DNA from: Aeromonas veronii
Lineage (GTDB): Bacteria; Pseudomonadota; Gammaproteobacteria; Enterobacterales; Aeromonadaceae
Direction: 5' to 3'
Assembly: GCA_041319085.1 (NCBI GenBank)
Contig: CP101033.1
Location: 4,105,001-4,169,000, forward strand
Length of the DNA: 64,000 bases
Positions within the stretch are counted from its first letter, which is position 1. Each line of letters begins with the position of its first letter. The translations under genes and the position numbers were made by a program. Positions 41,387 through 50,625 of this stretch are shown here, one piece after another. A model generated the notes under the pieces. The model ran no database searches, was not told where the DNA came from, and worked only from the letters and a program-made list of their open reading frames with translations.

Positions 41387-42178
41387 ATGAGGGAAGCGGT
41401 GACCATCGAAATTTCGAACCAACTATCAGAGGTGCTAAGCGTCATTGAGCGCCATCTGGAATCAACGTTGCTGGCCGTGCATTTGTACGGCTCCGCAGTG
41501 GATGGCGGCCTGAAGCCATACAGCGATATTGATTTGTTGGTTACTGTGGCCGTAAAGCTTGATGAAACGACGCGGCGAGCATTGCTCAATGATCTTATGG
41601 AGGCTTCGGCTTTCCCTGGCGAGAGCGAGACGCTCCGCGCTATAGAAGTCACCCTTGTCGTGCATGACGACATCATCCCGTGGCGTTATCCGGCTAAGCG
41701 CGAGCTGCAATTTGGAGAATGGCAGCGCAATGACATTCTTGCGGGTATCTTCGAGCCAGCCATGATCGACATTGATCTAGCTATCCTGCTTACAAAAGCA
41801 AGAGAACATAGCGTTGCCTTGGTAGGTCCGGCAGCGGAGGAATTCTTTGACCCGGTTCCTGAACAGGATCTATTCGAGGCGCTGAGGGAAACCTTGAAGC
41901 TATGGAACTCGCAGCCCGACTGGGCCGGCGATGAGCGAAATGTAGTGCTTACGTTGTCCCGCATTTGGTACAGCGCAATAACCGGCAAAATCGCGCCGAA
42001 GGATGTCGCTGCCGACTGGGCAATAAAACGCCTACCTGCCCAGTATCAGCCCGTCTTACTTGAAGCTAAGCAAGCTTATCTGGGACAAAAAGAAGATCAC
42101 TTGGCCTCACGCGCAGATCACTTGGAAGAATTTATTCGCTTTGTGAAAGGCGAGATCATCAAGTCAGTTGGTAAATGA
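41387..42178 (+). CDS. aadA2: Aminoglycoside nucleotidyltransferase ANT(3'')-Ia, AadA2
   Basis: 263 residues. The nucleotidyltransferase motif is HLYGSAVDGGLKPYSDIDLLV (catalytic Asp pair). It adenylylates streptomycin and spectinomycin. The divergences TIEISNQ at the start, DEAS-like LLNDLMEASAF and the tail EEFIRFVKGEIIKSVGK place it with AadA2 rather than AadA1. Third cassette; distance from PcW suggests modest expression. Confidence 0.95.
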   Translation: MREAVTIEISNQLSEVLSVIERHLESTLLAVHLYGSAVDGGLKPYSDIDLLVTVAVKLDETTRRALLNDLMEASAFPGESETLRAIEVTLVVHDDIIPWRYPAKRELQFGEWQRNDILAGIFEPAMIDIDLAILLTKAREHSVALVGPAAEEFFDPVPEQDLFEALRETLKLWNSQPDWAGDERNVVLTLSRIWYSAITGKIAPKDVAADWAIKRLPAQYQPVLLEAKQAYLGQKEDHLASRADHLEEFIRFVKGEIIKSVGK

Positions 42179-42179
42179 T

Positions 42180-42239
42180 GTCTAACAATTCGTTCAAGCC
42201 GACCGCGCTACGCGCGGCGGCTTAACTCCGGCGTTAGAT
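42180..42239 (+). repeat. attC of the aadA2 cassette
   Basis: Bounded by GTCTAAC (42180-42186) and GTTAGAT (42233-42239); 60 bp. The 3' conserved segment starts here, and 42240-42341 is its gene-free leader. Confidence 0.9.
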
Positions 42240-42341
42240 GCACTAAGCACATAATTGCTCACAGCCAAACTATCAGGTCAAGTCTGCTTTTATTATTTTT
42301 AAGCGTGCATAATAAGCCCTACACAAATTGGGAGATATATC

Positions 42342-42689
42342 ATGAAAGGCTGGCTTTTTCTTGTTATCGCAATAGTTGGCGAAGTAATCGCAACATCCGC
42401 ATTAAAATCTAGCGAGGGCTTTACTAAGCTTGCCCCTTCCGCCGTTGTCATAATCGGTTATGGCATCGCATTTTATTTTCTTTCTCTGGTTCTGAAATCC
42501 ATCCCTGTCGGTGTTGCTTATGCAGTCTGGTCGGGACTCGGCGTCGTCATAATTACAGCCATTGCCTGGTTGCTTCATGGGCAAAAGCTTGATGCGTGGG
42601 GCTTTGTAGGTATGGGGCTCATAATTGCTGCCTTTTTGCTCGCCCGATCCCCATCGTGGAAGTCGCTGCGGAGGCCGACGCCATGGTGA
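42342..42689 (+). CDS. qacEdelta1: Truncated quaternary ammonium efflux protein QacEdelta1
   Basis: 115 residues. An SMR-family four-helix transporter; the first three helices are normal ([22 protein letters not shown] with the essential Glu14), but the C-terminus is replaced by [13 protein letters not shown] where the sul1 segment joined. It gives weak biocide tolerance at most. It overlaps the sul1 start by 7 bp. Confidence 0.96.
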   Translation: MKGWLFLVIAIVGEVIATSALKSSEGFTKLAPSAVVIIGYGIAFYFLSLVLKSIPVGVAYAVWSGLGVVIITAIAWLLHGQKLDAWGFVGMGLIIAAFLLARSPSWKSLRRPTPW

Positions 42690-43522
42690 CGGTGTTCGGC
42701 ATTCTGAATCTCACCGAGGACTCCTTCTTCGATGAGAGCCGGCGGCTAGACCCCGCCGGCGCTGTCACCGCGGCGATCGAAATGCTGCGAGTCGGATCAG
42801 ACGTCGTGGATGTCGGACCGGCCGCCAGCCATCCGGACGCGAGGCCTGTATCGCCGGCCGATGAGATCAGACGTATTGCGCCGCTCTTAGACGCCCTGTC
42901 CGATCAGATGCACCGTGTTTCAATCGACAGCTTCCAACCGGAAACCCAGCGCTATGCGCTCAAGCGCGGCGTGGGCTACCTGAACGATATCCAAGGATTT
43001 CCTGACCCTGCGCTCTATCCCGATATTGCTGAGGCGGACTGCAGGCTGGTGGTTATGCACTCAGCGCAGCGGGATGGCATCGCCACCCGCACCGGTCACC
43101 TTCGACCCGAAGACGCGCTCGACGAGATTGTGCGGTTCTTCGAGGCGCGGGTTTCCGCCTTGCGACGGAGCGGGGTCGCTGCCGACCGGCTCATCCTCGA
43201 TCCGGGGATGGGATTTTTCTTGAGCCCCGCACCGGAAACATCGCTGCACGTGCTGTCGAACCTTCAAAAGCTGAAGTCGGCGTTGGGGCTTCCGCTATTG
43301 GTCTCGGTGTCGCGGAAATCCTTCTTGGGCGCCACCGTTGGCCTTCCTGTAAAGGATCTGGGTCCAGCGAGCCTTGCGGCGGAACTTCACGCGATCGGCA
43401 ATGGCGCTGACTACGTCCGCACCCACGCGCCTGGAGATCTGCGAAGCGCAATCACCTTCTCGGAAACCCTCGCGAAATTTCGCAGTCGCGACGCCAGAGA
43501 CCGAGGGTTAGATCATGCCTAG
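42683..43522 (+). CDS. sul1: Sulfonamide-resistant dihydropteroate synthase Sul1
   Basis: 279 residues from the ATG at 42683 ([20 protein letters not shown]); the longer open frame upstream is inside qacEdelta1. DHPS motifs are [10 protein letters not shown] (pterin loop), [10 protein letters not shown] and [10 protein letters not shown]. It bypasses the sulfonamide-blocked chromosomal enzyme. Part of the 3' conserved segment. Confidence 0.97.
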   Translation: MVTVFGILNLTEDSFFDESRRLDPAGAVTAAIEMLRVGSDVVDVGPAASHPDARPVSPADEIRRIAPLLDALSDQMHRVSIDSFQPETQRYALKRGVGYLNDIQGFPDPALYPDIAEADCRLVVMHSAQRDGIATRTGHLRPEDALDEIVRFFEARVSALRRSGVAADRLILDPGMGFFLSPAPETSLHVLSNLQKLKSALGLPLLVSVSRKSFLGATVGLPVKDLGPASLAAELHAIGNGADYVRTHAPGDLRSAITFSETLAKFRSRDARDRGLDHA

Positions 43523-43649
43523 CATTCACCTTCCGGCCGCCCGCTAGCGGACCCTGGTCAGGTTCCGCGAAGGTGGGCGCAGACATGCTGGGCTCGTCAG
43601 GATCAAACTGCACTATGAGGCGGCGGTTCATACCGCGCCAGGGGAGCGA

Positions 43650-43853
43650 ATGGACAGCGAGGAGCCTCCGAACGTTCGGGTCGCCTGCTCGGGTGATATC
43701 GACGAGGTTGTGCGGCTGATGCACGACGCTGCGGCGTGGATGTCCGCCAAGGGAACGCCCGCCTGGGACGTCGCGCGGATCGACCGGACATTCGCGGAGA
43801 CCTTCGTCCTGAGATCCGAGCTCCTAGGGATCGCCTCAGAAAACGGAAAATAA
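43650..43853 (+). pseudogene. orf5 (GNAT acetyltransferase-like), 3'-truncated
   Basis: The first 59 residues (MDSEEPPNVRVACSGDIDEV ... VLRSELL) are those of the 3'-CS orf5; the sequence changes at about 43827 and the frame ends with GIASENGK. The acetyl-CoA-binding part is lost, so it should be inactive. The junction is the one normally seen between the 3'-CS and the chrA segment. The stretch 43854-44008 carries only the chrA leader. Confidence 0.9.
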
Positions 43854-44008
43854 AGCACGCTAAGCCGTAAGTAAGCGTGCTCCTGTGAAAGCCACAGCTA
43901 AAACTGCGTAGTACACATAGAGGTATTTTTTTCTAGATTTATATCGAATTTCGTTATCGAATTTCGCTTATTATTGATCAACTCGTTGCAGATCATGAAG
44001 GCGAAAGT

Positions 44009-45214
44009 ATGACGAATAACCCTACCGATGACAGCAGACCATGGTCGGTCTTTCTTATTTTTCTGCGGCTTGGATTGACATCTTTTGGCGGCCCCATTGC
44101 GCACTTGGGCTACTTCCGCGCCGAATTTGTCACACGGCGGCGCTGGCTCTCCGAACGGAGCTATGCTGACTTGGTCGCGCTTTGTCAGTTCTTGCCAGGG
44201 CCTGCAAGCAGCCAGGTCGGCATAGCGGTAGGACTGTCTCGGGCTGGATACAGCGGGGCGCTGGCTGCTTGGGCTGGCTTCACGCTGCCGTCTGCCATAG
44301 CCTTGATCCTTTTTGCGCTCGGCATCTCCAGCTATGGCGATTACGTCTCGCAGGGCGCGTTGCATGGCTTAAAAGTGGTGGCTGTGGCCGTGGTCGCTCA
44401 AGCAGTATGGGGCATGGCGCGTAACCTATGCACGGATGGGCTGCGAGTCACCATCATGGCAATTGCTACCTGCGTCGTTTTACTTGTGCCGTCCGCGTGG
44501 GGACAGGTTGGCGTGATTGCTATCGCAGGCATCGCAGGCCGGTTATTGTTCAAGCCAGCGAAAGTTGTTGAGCATGACCCCCTACCTATCACGGTCAGTC
44601 ACCGGGCCGGCGTGCTTTGGCTCTCGCTGTTCTTTGTCTTGCTGATTGGCCTGCCGGTGTTGGCCGAACTGATGCCAAGTCAAACCATGGCAATGGTGGA
44701 TTCCTTCTATCGTGTCGGATCACTGGTGTTCGGCGGTGGTCACGTTGTGCTGCCATTACTGCAAGCCGAAGTGGTGCCCTCCGGCTGGGTCAACAATGAA
44801 TCCTTTCTCGCGGGGTACGGGGCAGCTCAAGCGGTGCCCGGCCCTTTGTTCACGTTCGCCGCGTTTCTTGGTGCCTCGATGAACACCGCCCCGTCGGGCT
44901 GGATCGGCGGCATTGTGTGTCTGCTGGCTATCTTCGCGCCCTCGTTCTTGCTGGTCGTCGGATCAATGCCATTTTGGGAGCGTTTGCGCCGCAATACAGG
45001 CATCCAAGCTGCGCTGGCCGGGATCAATGCCGCTGTAGTCGGCTTGCTGCTGGCCGCGCTGTATCAGCCTGTATGGACTAGCGCCATCTTTCAGCCGCAA
45101 GACTTCGGCTTGGCATTAGTTGCCCTTGTCGCACTTATGTTCTGGAAGCTCCCGCCGTGGCTGGTTGTCCTCGGTAGCGGTGCAGCTGGGTGGCTGTTGA
45201 GCGTCGCTCTGTGA
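44009..45214 (+). CDS. chrA: Chromate transporter ChrA
   Basis: 401 residues, CHR superfamily long-chain type with two homologous halves: FLRLGLTSFGGPIAHLGYF (residue 16) and FYRVGSLVFGGGHVVLPLL (residue 230), each followed by a G-x-x-Q/x-PGP motif (CQFLPGPASSQVG and GAAQAVPGPLFTF). It pumps chromate out of the cytoplasm using the membrane potential. padR follows after 10 bp. This chrA-padR unit is a common hitchhiker of class 1 integrons ending in IS6100. Confidence 0.95.
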   Translation: MTNNPTDDSRPWSVFLIFLRLGLTSFGGPIAHLGYFRAEFVTRRRWLSERSYADLVALCQFLPGPASSQVGIAVGLSRAGYSGALAAWAGFTLPSAIALILFALGISSYGDYVSQGALHGLKVVAVAVVAQAVWGMARNLCTDGLRVTIMAIATCVVLLVPSAWGQVGVIAIAGIAGRLLFKPAKVVEHDPLPITVSHRAGVLWLSLFFVLLIGLPVLAELMPSQTMAMVDSFYRVGSLVFGGGHVVLPLLQAEVVPSGWVNNESFLAGYGAAQAVPGPLFTFAAFLGASMNTAPSGWIGGIVCLLAIFAPSFLLVVGSMPFWERLRRNTGIQAALAGINAAVVGLLLAALYQPVWTSAIFQPQDFGLALVALVALMFWKLPPWLVVLGSGAAGWLLSVAL

Positions 45215-45224
45215 GGCACAAAAA

Positions 45225-45530
45225 ATGACTGACAAAGACCTCTACGGCGGTTTGATCCGCCTGCACATCCTTCACCATGCAGCCGAGGAACCTGTCTTTG
45301 GGCTGGGGATCATCGAAGAGCTACGCCGACACGGCTACGAGATGAGCGCTGGCACCGTGTACCCGATGCTGCACGGCCTGGAAAAAAAAGGCTATCTGAC
45401 CTCACGCCACGAACGCACCGGGCGACGTGAACGGCGTGTTTATGACATCACTGAACAAGGCAGAACTGCACTTGCTGATGCGAAAACAAAGGTCAAGGAG
45501 CTGTTCGGAGAGTTGGTAGAAGGTGGTTGA
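45225..45530 (+). CDS. padR: PadR-family transcriptional regulator
   Basis: 101 residues, often listed as orf98 in integron maps. The PadR winged helix is visible (LHILHHAAEEPVFGLGIIEELRRHGYEMSAGTVYPMLHGLEKKGYLTS). It probably regulates its neighbour chrA, but the ligand is unknown. It ends 42 bp before an inverted IRt copy. Confidence 0.92.
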   Translation: MTDKDLYGGLIRLHILHHAAEEPVFGLGIIEELRRHGYEMSAGTVYPMLHGLEKKGYLTSRHERTGRRERRVYDITEQGRTALADAKTKVKELFGELVEGG

Positions 45531-45572
45531 GTTTTTGCTTCTATGTCAGGTTGAGCTATACCCTAACTGGAT

Positions 45573-45695
45573 TGTCATTTTCAGAAGACGACTGCACCAG
45601 TTGATTGGGCGTAATGGCTGTTGTGCAGCCAGCTCCTGACAGTTCAATATCAGAAGTGATCTGCACCAATCTCGACTATGCTCAATACTCGTGTG
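45573..45695 (+). repeat. 123-bp IRt end fragment, inverted
   Basis: IRt (45573-45597, starting TGTCATTTTCAGAAGACGAC) plus the adjoining tni-end sequence, exactly 123 bp before IS6100 starts. It is the reverse complement of 51896-52018 and of the corresponding outer end near 61573. The IRt-123 bp-IS6100 boundary is known from In4-type integrons. Confidence 0.92.
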
Positions 45696-46574
45696 GGCTC
45701 TGTTGCAAAAATCGTGAAGCTTGAGCATGCTTGGCGGAGATTGGACGGACGGAACGATGACGGATTTCAAGTGGCGCCATTTCCAGGGTGATGTGATCCT
45801 GTGGGCGGTGCGCTGGTATTGTCGCTATCCGATCAGCTATCGCGACCTTGAGGAAATGCTGGCGGAACGCGGCATTTCGGTCGACCATACGACGATCTAT
45901 CGCTGGGTCCAGTGCTACGCCCCGGAGATGGAGAAGCGGCTGCGCTGGTTCTGGCGGCGTGGCTTTGATCCGAGCTGGCGCCTGGATGAAACCTACGTCA
46001 AGGTGCGGGGCAAGTGGACCTACCTGTACCGGGCAGTCGACAAGCGGGGCGACACGATCGATTTCTACCTGTCGCCGACCCGCAGCGCCAAGGCAGCGAA
46101 GCGGTTCCTGGGCAAGGCCCTGCGAGGCCTGAAGCACTGGGAAAAGCCTGCCACGCTCAATACCGACAAAGCGCCGAGCTATGGTGCAGCGATCACCGAA
46201 TTGAAGCGCGAAGGAAAGCTGGACCGGGAGACGGCCCACCGGCAGGTGAAGTATCTCAATAACGTGATCGAGGCCGATCACGGAAAGCTCAAGATACTGA
46301 TCAAGCCGGTGCGCGGTTTCAAATCGATCCCCACGGCCTATGCCACGATCAAGGGATTCGAAGTCATGCGAGCCCTGCGCAAAGGACAGGCTCGCCCCTG
46401 GTGCCTGCAGCCCGGCATCAGGGGCGAGGTGCGCCTTGTGGAGAGAGCTTTGGCATTGGGCCCTCGGCGCTGACGGAGGCCATGGGCATGCTCAACCACC
46501 ATTTCGCAGCAGCCGCCTGATCGGCGCAGAGCGACAGCCTACCTCTGACTGCCGCCAATCTTTGCAACAGAGCC
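45696..46574 (+). mobile_element. IS6100 (one base short)
   Basis: Terminal repeats GGCTCTGTTGCAAA and TTTGCAACAGAGCC are intact. The element is 879 bp; the standard length is 880, and the missing base is in the transposase gene. It is an IS6-family element that ends the chrA segment and starts the mph(A) segment. Confidence 0.95.
45727..46472 (+). pseudogene. tnpA: IS6100 transposase, C-terminal frameshift
   Basis: An IS6-family DDE transposase beginning with the upstream codons of MTDFKWRHFQGDVILWAVRW (ATG at 45757). The frame stops as ALALGPRR at 46472. With one T added at 46449-46451 (TTT to TTTT) it continues AFGIGPSALTEAMGMLNHHF and ends at 46529, the usual C-terminus. The catalytic residues (DETYVKV, NTDKAPSYG, NNVIEADHGKLK) lie before the shift, so only about 20 C-terminal residues change. 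Real or a sequencing error. Confidence 0.85.
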
Positions 46575-47012
46575 CGCCGTGCTAGTCTGCTCGGTGATGG
46601 TGGAGTGAAGCCAACCCGCAATCGGGTTATGAATCTGCATCGCGATTCGCAATCAGCTGTCTCTTGAGCATGTCGAACTCCTGCGATGTTATCTCGCCGT
46701 GCTCGTGCTGCTACACCAACTTGTCCAACTCATCCGCCACACCGCTCCCCACCACCTGCGATGGCCAGGTTGTTTGCTGGGCGCATTGGCGGAGTATCGT
46801 CTCGACCCGGGACACCCACACCGGCACAACCTTACGGGAGTGATTCACTGTCAAAGAATCGGCCCGGTGCTCTGACGCAAGTATCGGGATGGTCACCATT
46901 TGTAAGCCGTAGACCTGAGTGGTGATCAAGACTTCGATACCACCGACCGTACCGGTACTAATCGACGACGGTCGTGTTCGTCGCCTGCCGCAGGGACTCT
47001 GCACACCTCCGT
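46575..47012. other. Non-coding stretch between IS6100 and mphR
   Basis: This is the usual trailing segment of the mph(A) unit. Frames present here lack ribosome-binding sites and recognisable protein features. I see no gene. Confidence 0.6.
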
Positions 47013-47597
47013 TTACGCATGTGCCTGGAGGAGTTGGAAATCGTCGTGTTCGGGAAACATTAAACACAGGATGGCAGCGATCTGAGCCAGCACATGATCA
47101 GCTAGCTCACCATCCGGATCGACGGCCCACTGCATCGTCGCGCCAGCGATGACCGAGTGCAGGAGCAACTCAGCTGCCGCAGGAGCACCTGGGGGCAGTC
47201 GCTTGCGGATCCCCTCCACCACCGCGCGGTTCCGCTGGATCGCAAGCGTGCGTAGCTCCGGCACCTGGAGCTCGTACCAGGAGATGAGATAGTTCACCGA
47301 GAAGTCGTTGCGAGTGTTCATGCTCCGAACGAGCACCTGCAAAAATTCCCAGAGCCCTTGCGGCCCTGCGCCTATCGGTATCGCATTCAGGTAATGCCGC
47401 ACCTGCTCGACGCCGCGCTCCATCATCCTCACCAGCAGCGTATCGCGGTTGGTGAAGCGCTGGATTAACGCTGCGCGGGAGAGCCCCACCTCCTTTGCTA
47501 CTCCGCTGAGCGTGAACTCTATGGGACCGCAACGCTTCAGCACTACGGTGGCGGCCTCGAGTACCTCGTCATCGGACTTGAGCTTGGGGCGGGGCAT
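47013..47597 (-). CDS. mphR(A): TetR-family macrolide-sensing repressor MphR(A)
   Basis: 194 residues. The N-terminal helix-turn-helix is VLKRCGPIEFTLSGVAKEVGLSRAALIQRF; the rest is the helical erythromycin-binding domain. It represses the mph(A)-mrx-mphR operon and releases DNA when a macrolide binds. Last gene of the operon, overlapping the end of mrx(A). Its 35-bp operator is intact at 49770-49804. Confidence 0.96.
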   Translation of the reverse strand: MPRPKLKSDDEVLEAATVVLKRCGPIEFTLSGVAKEVGLSRAALIQRFTNRDTLLVRMMERGVEQVRHYLNAIPIGAGPQGLWEFLQVLVRSMNTRNDFSVNYLISWYELQVPELRTLAIQRNRAVVEGIRKRLPPGAPAAAELLLHSVIAGATMQWAVDPDGELADHVLAQIAAILCLMFPEHDDFQLLQAHA

Positions 47598-48834
47598 CAG
47601 TGTTCACCTTCTGTATGGGTTGGGGCGGAGGCTGTGGCTGCCGCCGCCATTGTAGCAAATTGAAGACGGAGCGAGAGTAGAGCCACGAGCCCCGCAAACA
47701 CGGCCGATACAACGAGGCCAGGGAGCGGACCAGCAAGGTCGACAAACGCGCCGGCCGCAAGCATAACCATGGGCGAGGCTGACAGCATCACCGCCGAGAC
47801 CGTGCCGAGTACCCGGCCGAGAAGTTCTGGCGGCGTGCGGTTGTAGATGGCAGCGTTGAGAATGGGAGAGACTGAGCCGGTCAGCAGTCCCACGAGCGCG
47901 CCCAACAACATCAGCACCGGCACGCCTGGCAACTGTGAAAGCAGAAGCGAGCCCACCGCAGAGCCACAAAATGCCACCGCCAGCCAGTTCTGCGCTGATA
48001 TCCGGGCGCCGACCGACGCATGAATGGCAATGCCAAGGAGACCACCAGCCCCCATCATTGAGGAGAACAGCCCGAGCTCTGCTACTTGGCGTCCTGCATC
48101 TACAAACAGCGCAGGCATGATGACGCTGCCGTTGGCGCCAACGATGCCCACGAAGATCATCACTATACCAAAGAGAGGGCGCAGCAGGGGTTCGCTCCAG
48201 AGAAAAGCGACGCCGGCGCGCATGGAGAGAGTCGCCGTCGTGGTCATCGTCCGAGCGGCACGCGCGGGAAGCACCCACGCGCCGAGCAGACCTGCAAGGA
48301 CGGAGCAGAACGCCGTCAGCCCGAGCGTTGGCGCAGCGCCAAGCAGGCCGATTGCGGCCCCCCAAGGGCCGGGCCACCTAGAATCGCGACGTTCCCGATC
48401 ACCGCTTTCAGTGACGAGACGCGCTCAACGGAGAGCCCGGCGACGTGGCCGAGTTTGGGCAGCTCACTGTCCTGCGCGGCCATACCGGGTGCGTCGAACG
48501 CGGCACCGAGCACCACGCAAGCGATCAGCCCAGTGTTCGAGAGGGCGCCAACGGCATCGAGCAGTGGGATGCTCGCCATGGCCACGCCGCCCACCACACC
48601 CGAGATCAATGCGACGGGCGCGCGCCCGAACCGATCGACGAGGCCACCACCAACCCACGCGCCGATGATGGTCGCGATGACGCTGCTAGCGGCCGTGGCG
48701 CCCGCCCAGGCCGCGCTCTTTGTATGAGACAGGACGAACCATGGAAGCGCGAGGGCCGCCACCGCGTTGCCGATCCGGAAGAGAAAGGTCGCCGCGAACA
48801 GCGTCGCGAGCGGGCTATATCGACGTTCGCTCAT
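47597..48834 (-). pseudogene. mrx(A): MFS-type protein Mrx(A), frameshifted
   Basis: The N-terminal part (48834 to about 48360: MSERRYSPLATLFAATFLFR ... NVAILGGPALGG) and the C-terminal part (AAIGLLGAAPTLG onward, ending THTEGEH at 47597) are in different frames. A run of six C at 48358-48363 should be seven; the span is 1238 bp against 1239 for 412 codons plus stop. It is a twelve-helix major-facilitator protein needed for full high-level macrolide resistance in some hosts, but not for phosphorylation. Homopolymer error is a realistic alternative. Confidence 0.9.
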
Positions 48835-49736
48835 TCCGCTGCGGCGAGCTGCGCCTTCGCCGCAGCGAGGTACTCTTCGTTACCCGAGTCGAGGGCGAAG
48901 AGTGCGTAGGTGACCGCCCCGAACGCAAGGCGCTCCGCGATGTGGTGGGCGAGCCGCGGCCACACCCGGCCACCGGCCGCTTCATACGTGAGGAGGAGCT
49001 TCGCGAGCCCCTCTTCACCAAAGACCATAAGGTGCGCGGCCATGTCGATGGCAGGGTCATCAACGCGGGCCTCGCTCCAGTCGATCATCCCGCTGACGCG
49101 CTCCGTGTTGTCGATGAGCACATGGCCCACGTAGAGATCGCCATGCACCACCACGGAGAAATCTGGCCACGACGAATCGTCGTCGAGCCAGCGCTGCCAC
49201 CGGTGGAGGCGCTTGTCGTTCACCACGAACTCGCGTCGGACGCGGTCAACGTCGTCGGCCACCTTCTGACGGGCCTGCGTCGGTGTACGGATGAGCATCC
49301 CCGCATCCACGGCGGCGGAAATGGGGACGGCATGCAGGGCGGCGAGCGCGGTCGCGAAGCTCTCCGCGAAGACCTCCGAGTCCTGCGGCACGACCCAGTC
49401 GGGCGTGGACGAACCAGGCTGGATGACCATCGCAGTCGAGTCTTCGAGCATGGGATAGGCAACGAGCTCGGCGTTGGCCACGCGCCAGTCCGGCACCGCG
49501 AACGGCAGGCGATTCTTGAGCATTGCCAGCACCCGCGCCTCTGGTTCGACCTTCGCGCTTACCTCGGCTCGGCGCGGGATGCGCAGCACCCACCGACGTC
49601 CATCGTCGACGGTGGCGATCACGATCCTATAGTCGAGCCCAAGCTCATTGACAGTCAGCGGGCCATGGAGCTTGAGCCCATGTCGGGCTGCAAGTGCGTA
49701 CAGTTGGGAGGTATCGGCGGTCGTGACTACGGTCAT
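48831..49736 (-). CDS. mph(A): Macrolide 2'-phosphotransferase Mph(A)
   Basis: 301 residues. Aminoglycoside/macrolide kinase fold: the catalytic loop is VVHGDLYVGHVLID (Asp and His) and the metal-binding Asp lies in GMIDWSEARVDDPAID. It phosphorylates the desosamine 2'-OH of erythromycin and azithromycin. It is the first gene of the operon; its stop overlaps the mrx start by 4 bp. IS26 begins 69 bp upstream of the start codon, so the operator is retained but sequence further upstream is cut off. Confidence 0.97.
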   Translation of the reverse strand: MTVVTTADTSQLYALAARHGLKLHGPLTVNELGLDYRIVIATVDDGRRWVLRIPRRAEVSAKVEPEARVLAMLKNRLPFAVPDWRVANAELVAYPMLEDSTAMVIQPGSSTPDWVVPQDSEVFAESFATALAALHAVPISAAVDAGMLIRTPTQARQKVADDVDRVRREFVVNDKRLHRWQRWLDDDSSWPDFSVVVHGDLYVGHVLIDNTERVSGMIDWSEARVDDPAIDMAAHLMVFGEEGLAKLLLTYEAAGGRVWPRLAHHIAERLAFGAVTYALFALDSGNEEYLAAAKAQLAAAE

Positions 49737-49769
49737 GATTCACTCCTGAGGGCTTGACGGGTTTAGCCA

Positions 49770-49804
49770 CCTAAATGTAACAGTCACGTCGGTTATATTC
49801 AATC
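49770..49804 (-). promoter_or_regulatory. MphR operator and mph(A) promoter region
   Basis: Minus-strand GATTGAATATAACCGACGTG and the following ACTGTTACATTTAGG form the known 35-bp MphR-binding site. It is complete and ends 1 bp from the IS26 terminal repeat at 49806. Confidence 0.9.
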
Positions 49805-49805
49805 C

Positions 49806-50625
49806 GGCACTGTTGCAAAGTTAGCGATGAGGCAGCCTTTTGTCTTATTCAAAGGCCTTACATTTCAAAAACTCTGCTTACCAGGCGCATTTCGCCCAGG
49901 GGATCACCATAATAAAATGCTGAGGCCTGGCCTTTGCGTAGTGCACGCATCACCTCAATACCTTTGATGGTGGCGTAAGCCGTCTTCATGGATTTAAATC
50001 CCAGCGTGGCGCCGATTATCCGTTTCAGTTTGCCATGATCGCATTCAATCACGTTGTTCCGGTACTTAATCTGTCGGTGTTCAACGTCAGACGGGCACCG
50101 GCCTTCGCGTTTGAGCAGAGCAAGCGCGCGACCATAGGCGGGCGCTTTATCCGTGTTGATGAATCGCGGGATCTGCCACTTCTTCACGTTGTTGAGGATT
50201 TTACCCAGAAACCGGTATGCAGCTTTGCTGTTACGACGGGAGGAGAGATAAAAATCGACAGTGCGGCCCCGGCTGTCGACGGCCCGGTACAGATACGCCC
50301 AGCGGCCATTGACCTTCACGTAGGTTTCATCCATGTGCCACGGGCAAAGATCGGAAGGGTTACGCCAGTACCAGCGCAGCCGTTTTTCCATTTCAGGCGC
50401 ATAACGCTGAACCCAGCGGTAAATCGTGGAGTGATCGACATTCACTCCGCGTTCAGCCAGCATCTCCTGCAGCTCACGGTAACTGATGCCGTATTTGCAG
50501 TACCAGCGTACGGCCCACAGAATGATGTCACGCTGAAAATGCCGGCCTTTGAATGGGTTCATGTGCAGCTCCATCAGCAAAAGGGGATGATAAGTTTATC
50601 ACCACCGACTATTTGCAACAGTGCC
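49806..50625 (-). mobile_element. IS26 copy 1
   Basis: 820 bp with perfect GGCACTGTTGCAAA ends. The flanking octamers TTCAATCC (left) and CATCGGCG (right) differ, so there is no target duplication: the copy marks a deletion or cointegrate junction between the mph(A) segment and a tniA fragment. Confidence 0.97.
49858..50562 (-). CDS. tnp26: IS26 transposase, Gly184 form
   Basis: 234 residues from the ATG at 50562 ([20 protein letters not shown]); the open frame begins six codons earlier. DDE residues are Asp78 (HMDETYVKV), Asp138 (NTDKAPAYG) and Glu173 (NNVIECDHGK). Residue 184 is Gly (KRIIGATLGF), the original IS26 form. It is identical in protein to copy 3 and differs at this site from copy 2. 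Confidence 0.95.
   Translation of the reverse strand: MNPFKGRHFQRDIILWAVRWYCKYGISYRELQEMLAERGVNVDHSTIYRWVQRYAPEMEKRLRWYWRNPSDLCPWHMDETYVKVNGRWAYLYRAVDSRGRTVDFYLSSRRNSKAAYRFLGKILNNVKKWQIPRFINTDKAPAYGRALALLKREGRCPSDVEHRQIKYRNNVIECDHGKLKRIIGATLGFKSMKTAYATIKGIEVMRALRKGQASAFYYGDPLGEMRLVSRVFEM

Noticed and set aside
46711..47067. 118-codon frame after mphR
   Set aside because: Overlaps the 3' end of mphR(A) in another frame and has no recognised homology or ribosome-binding site.
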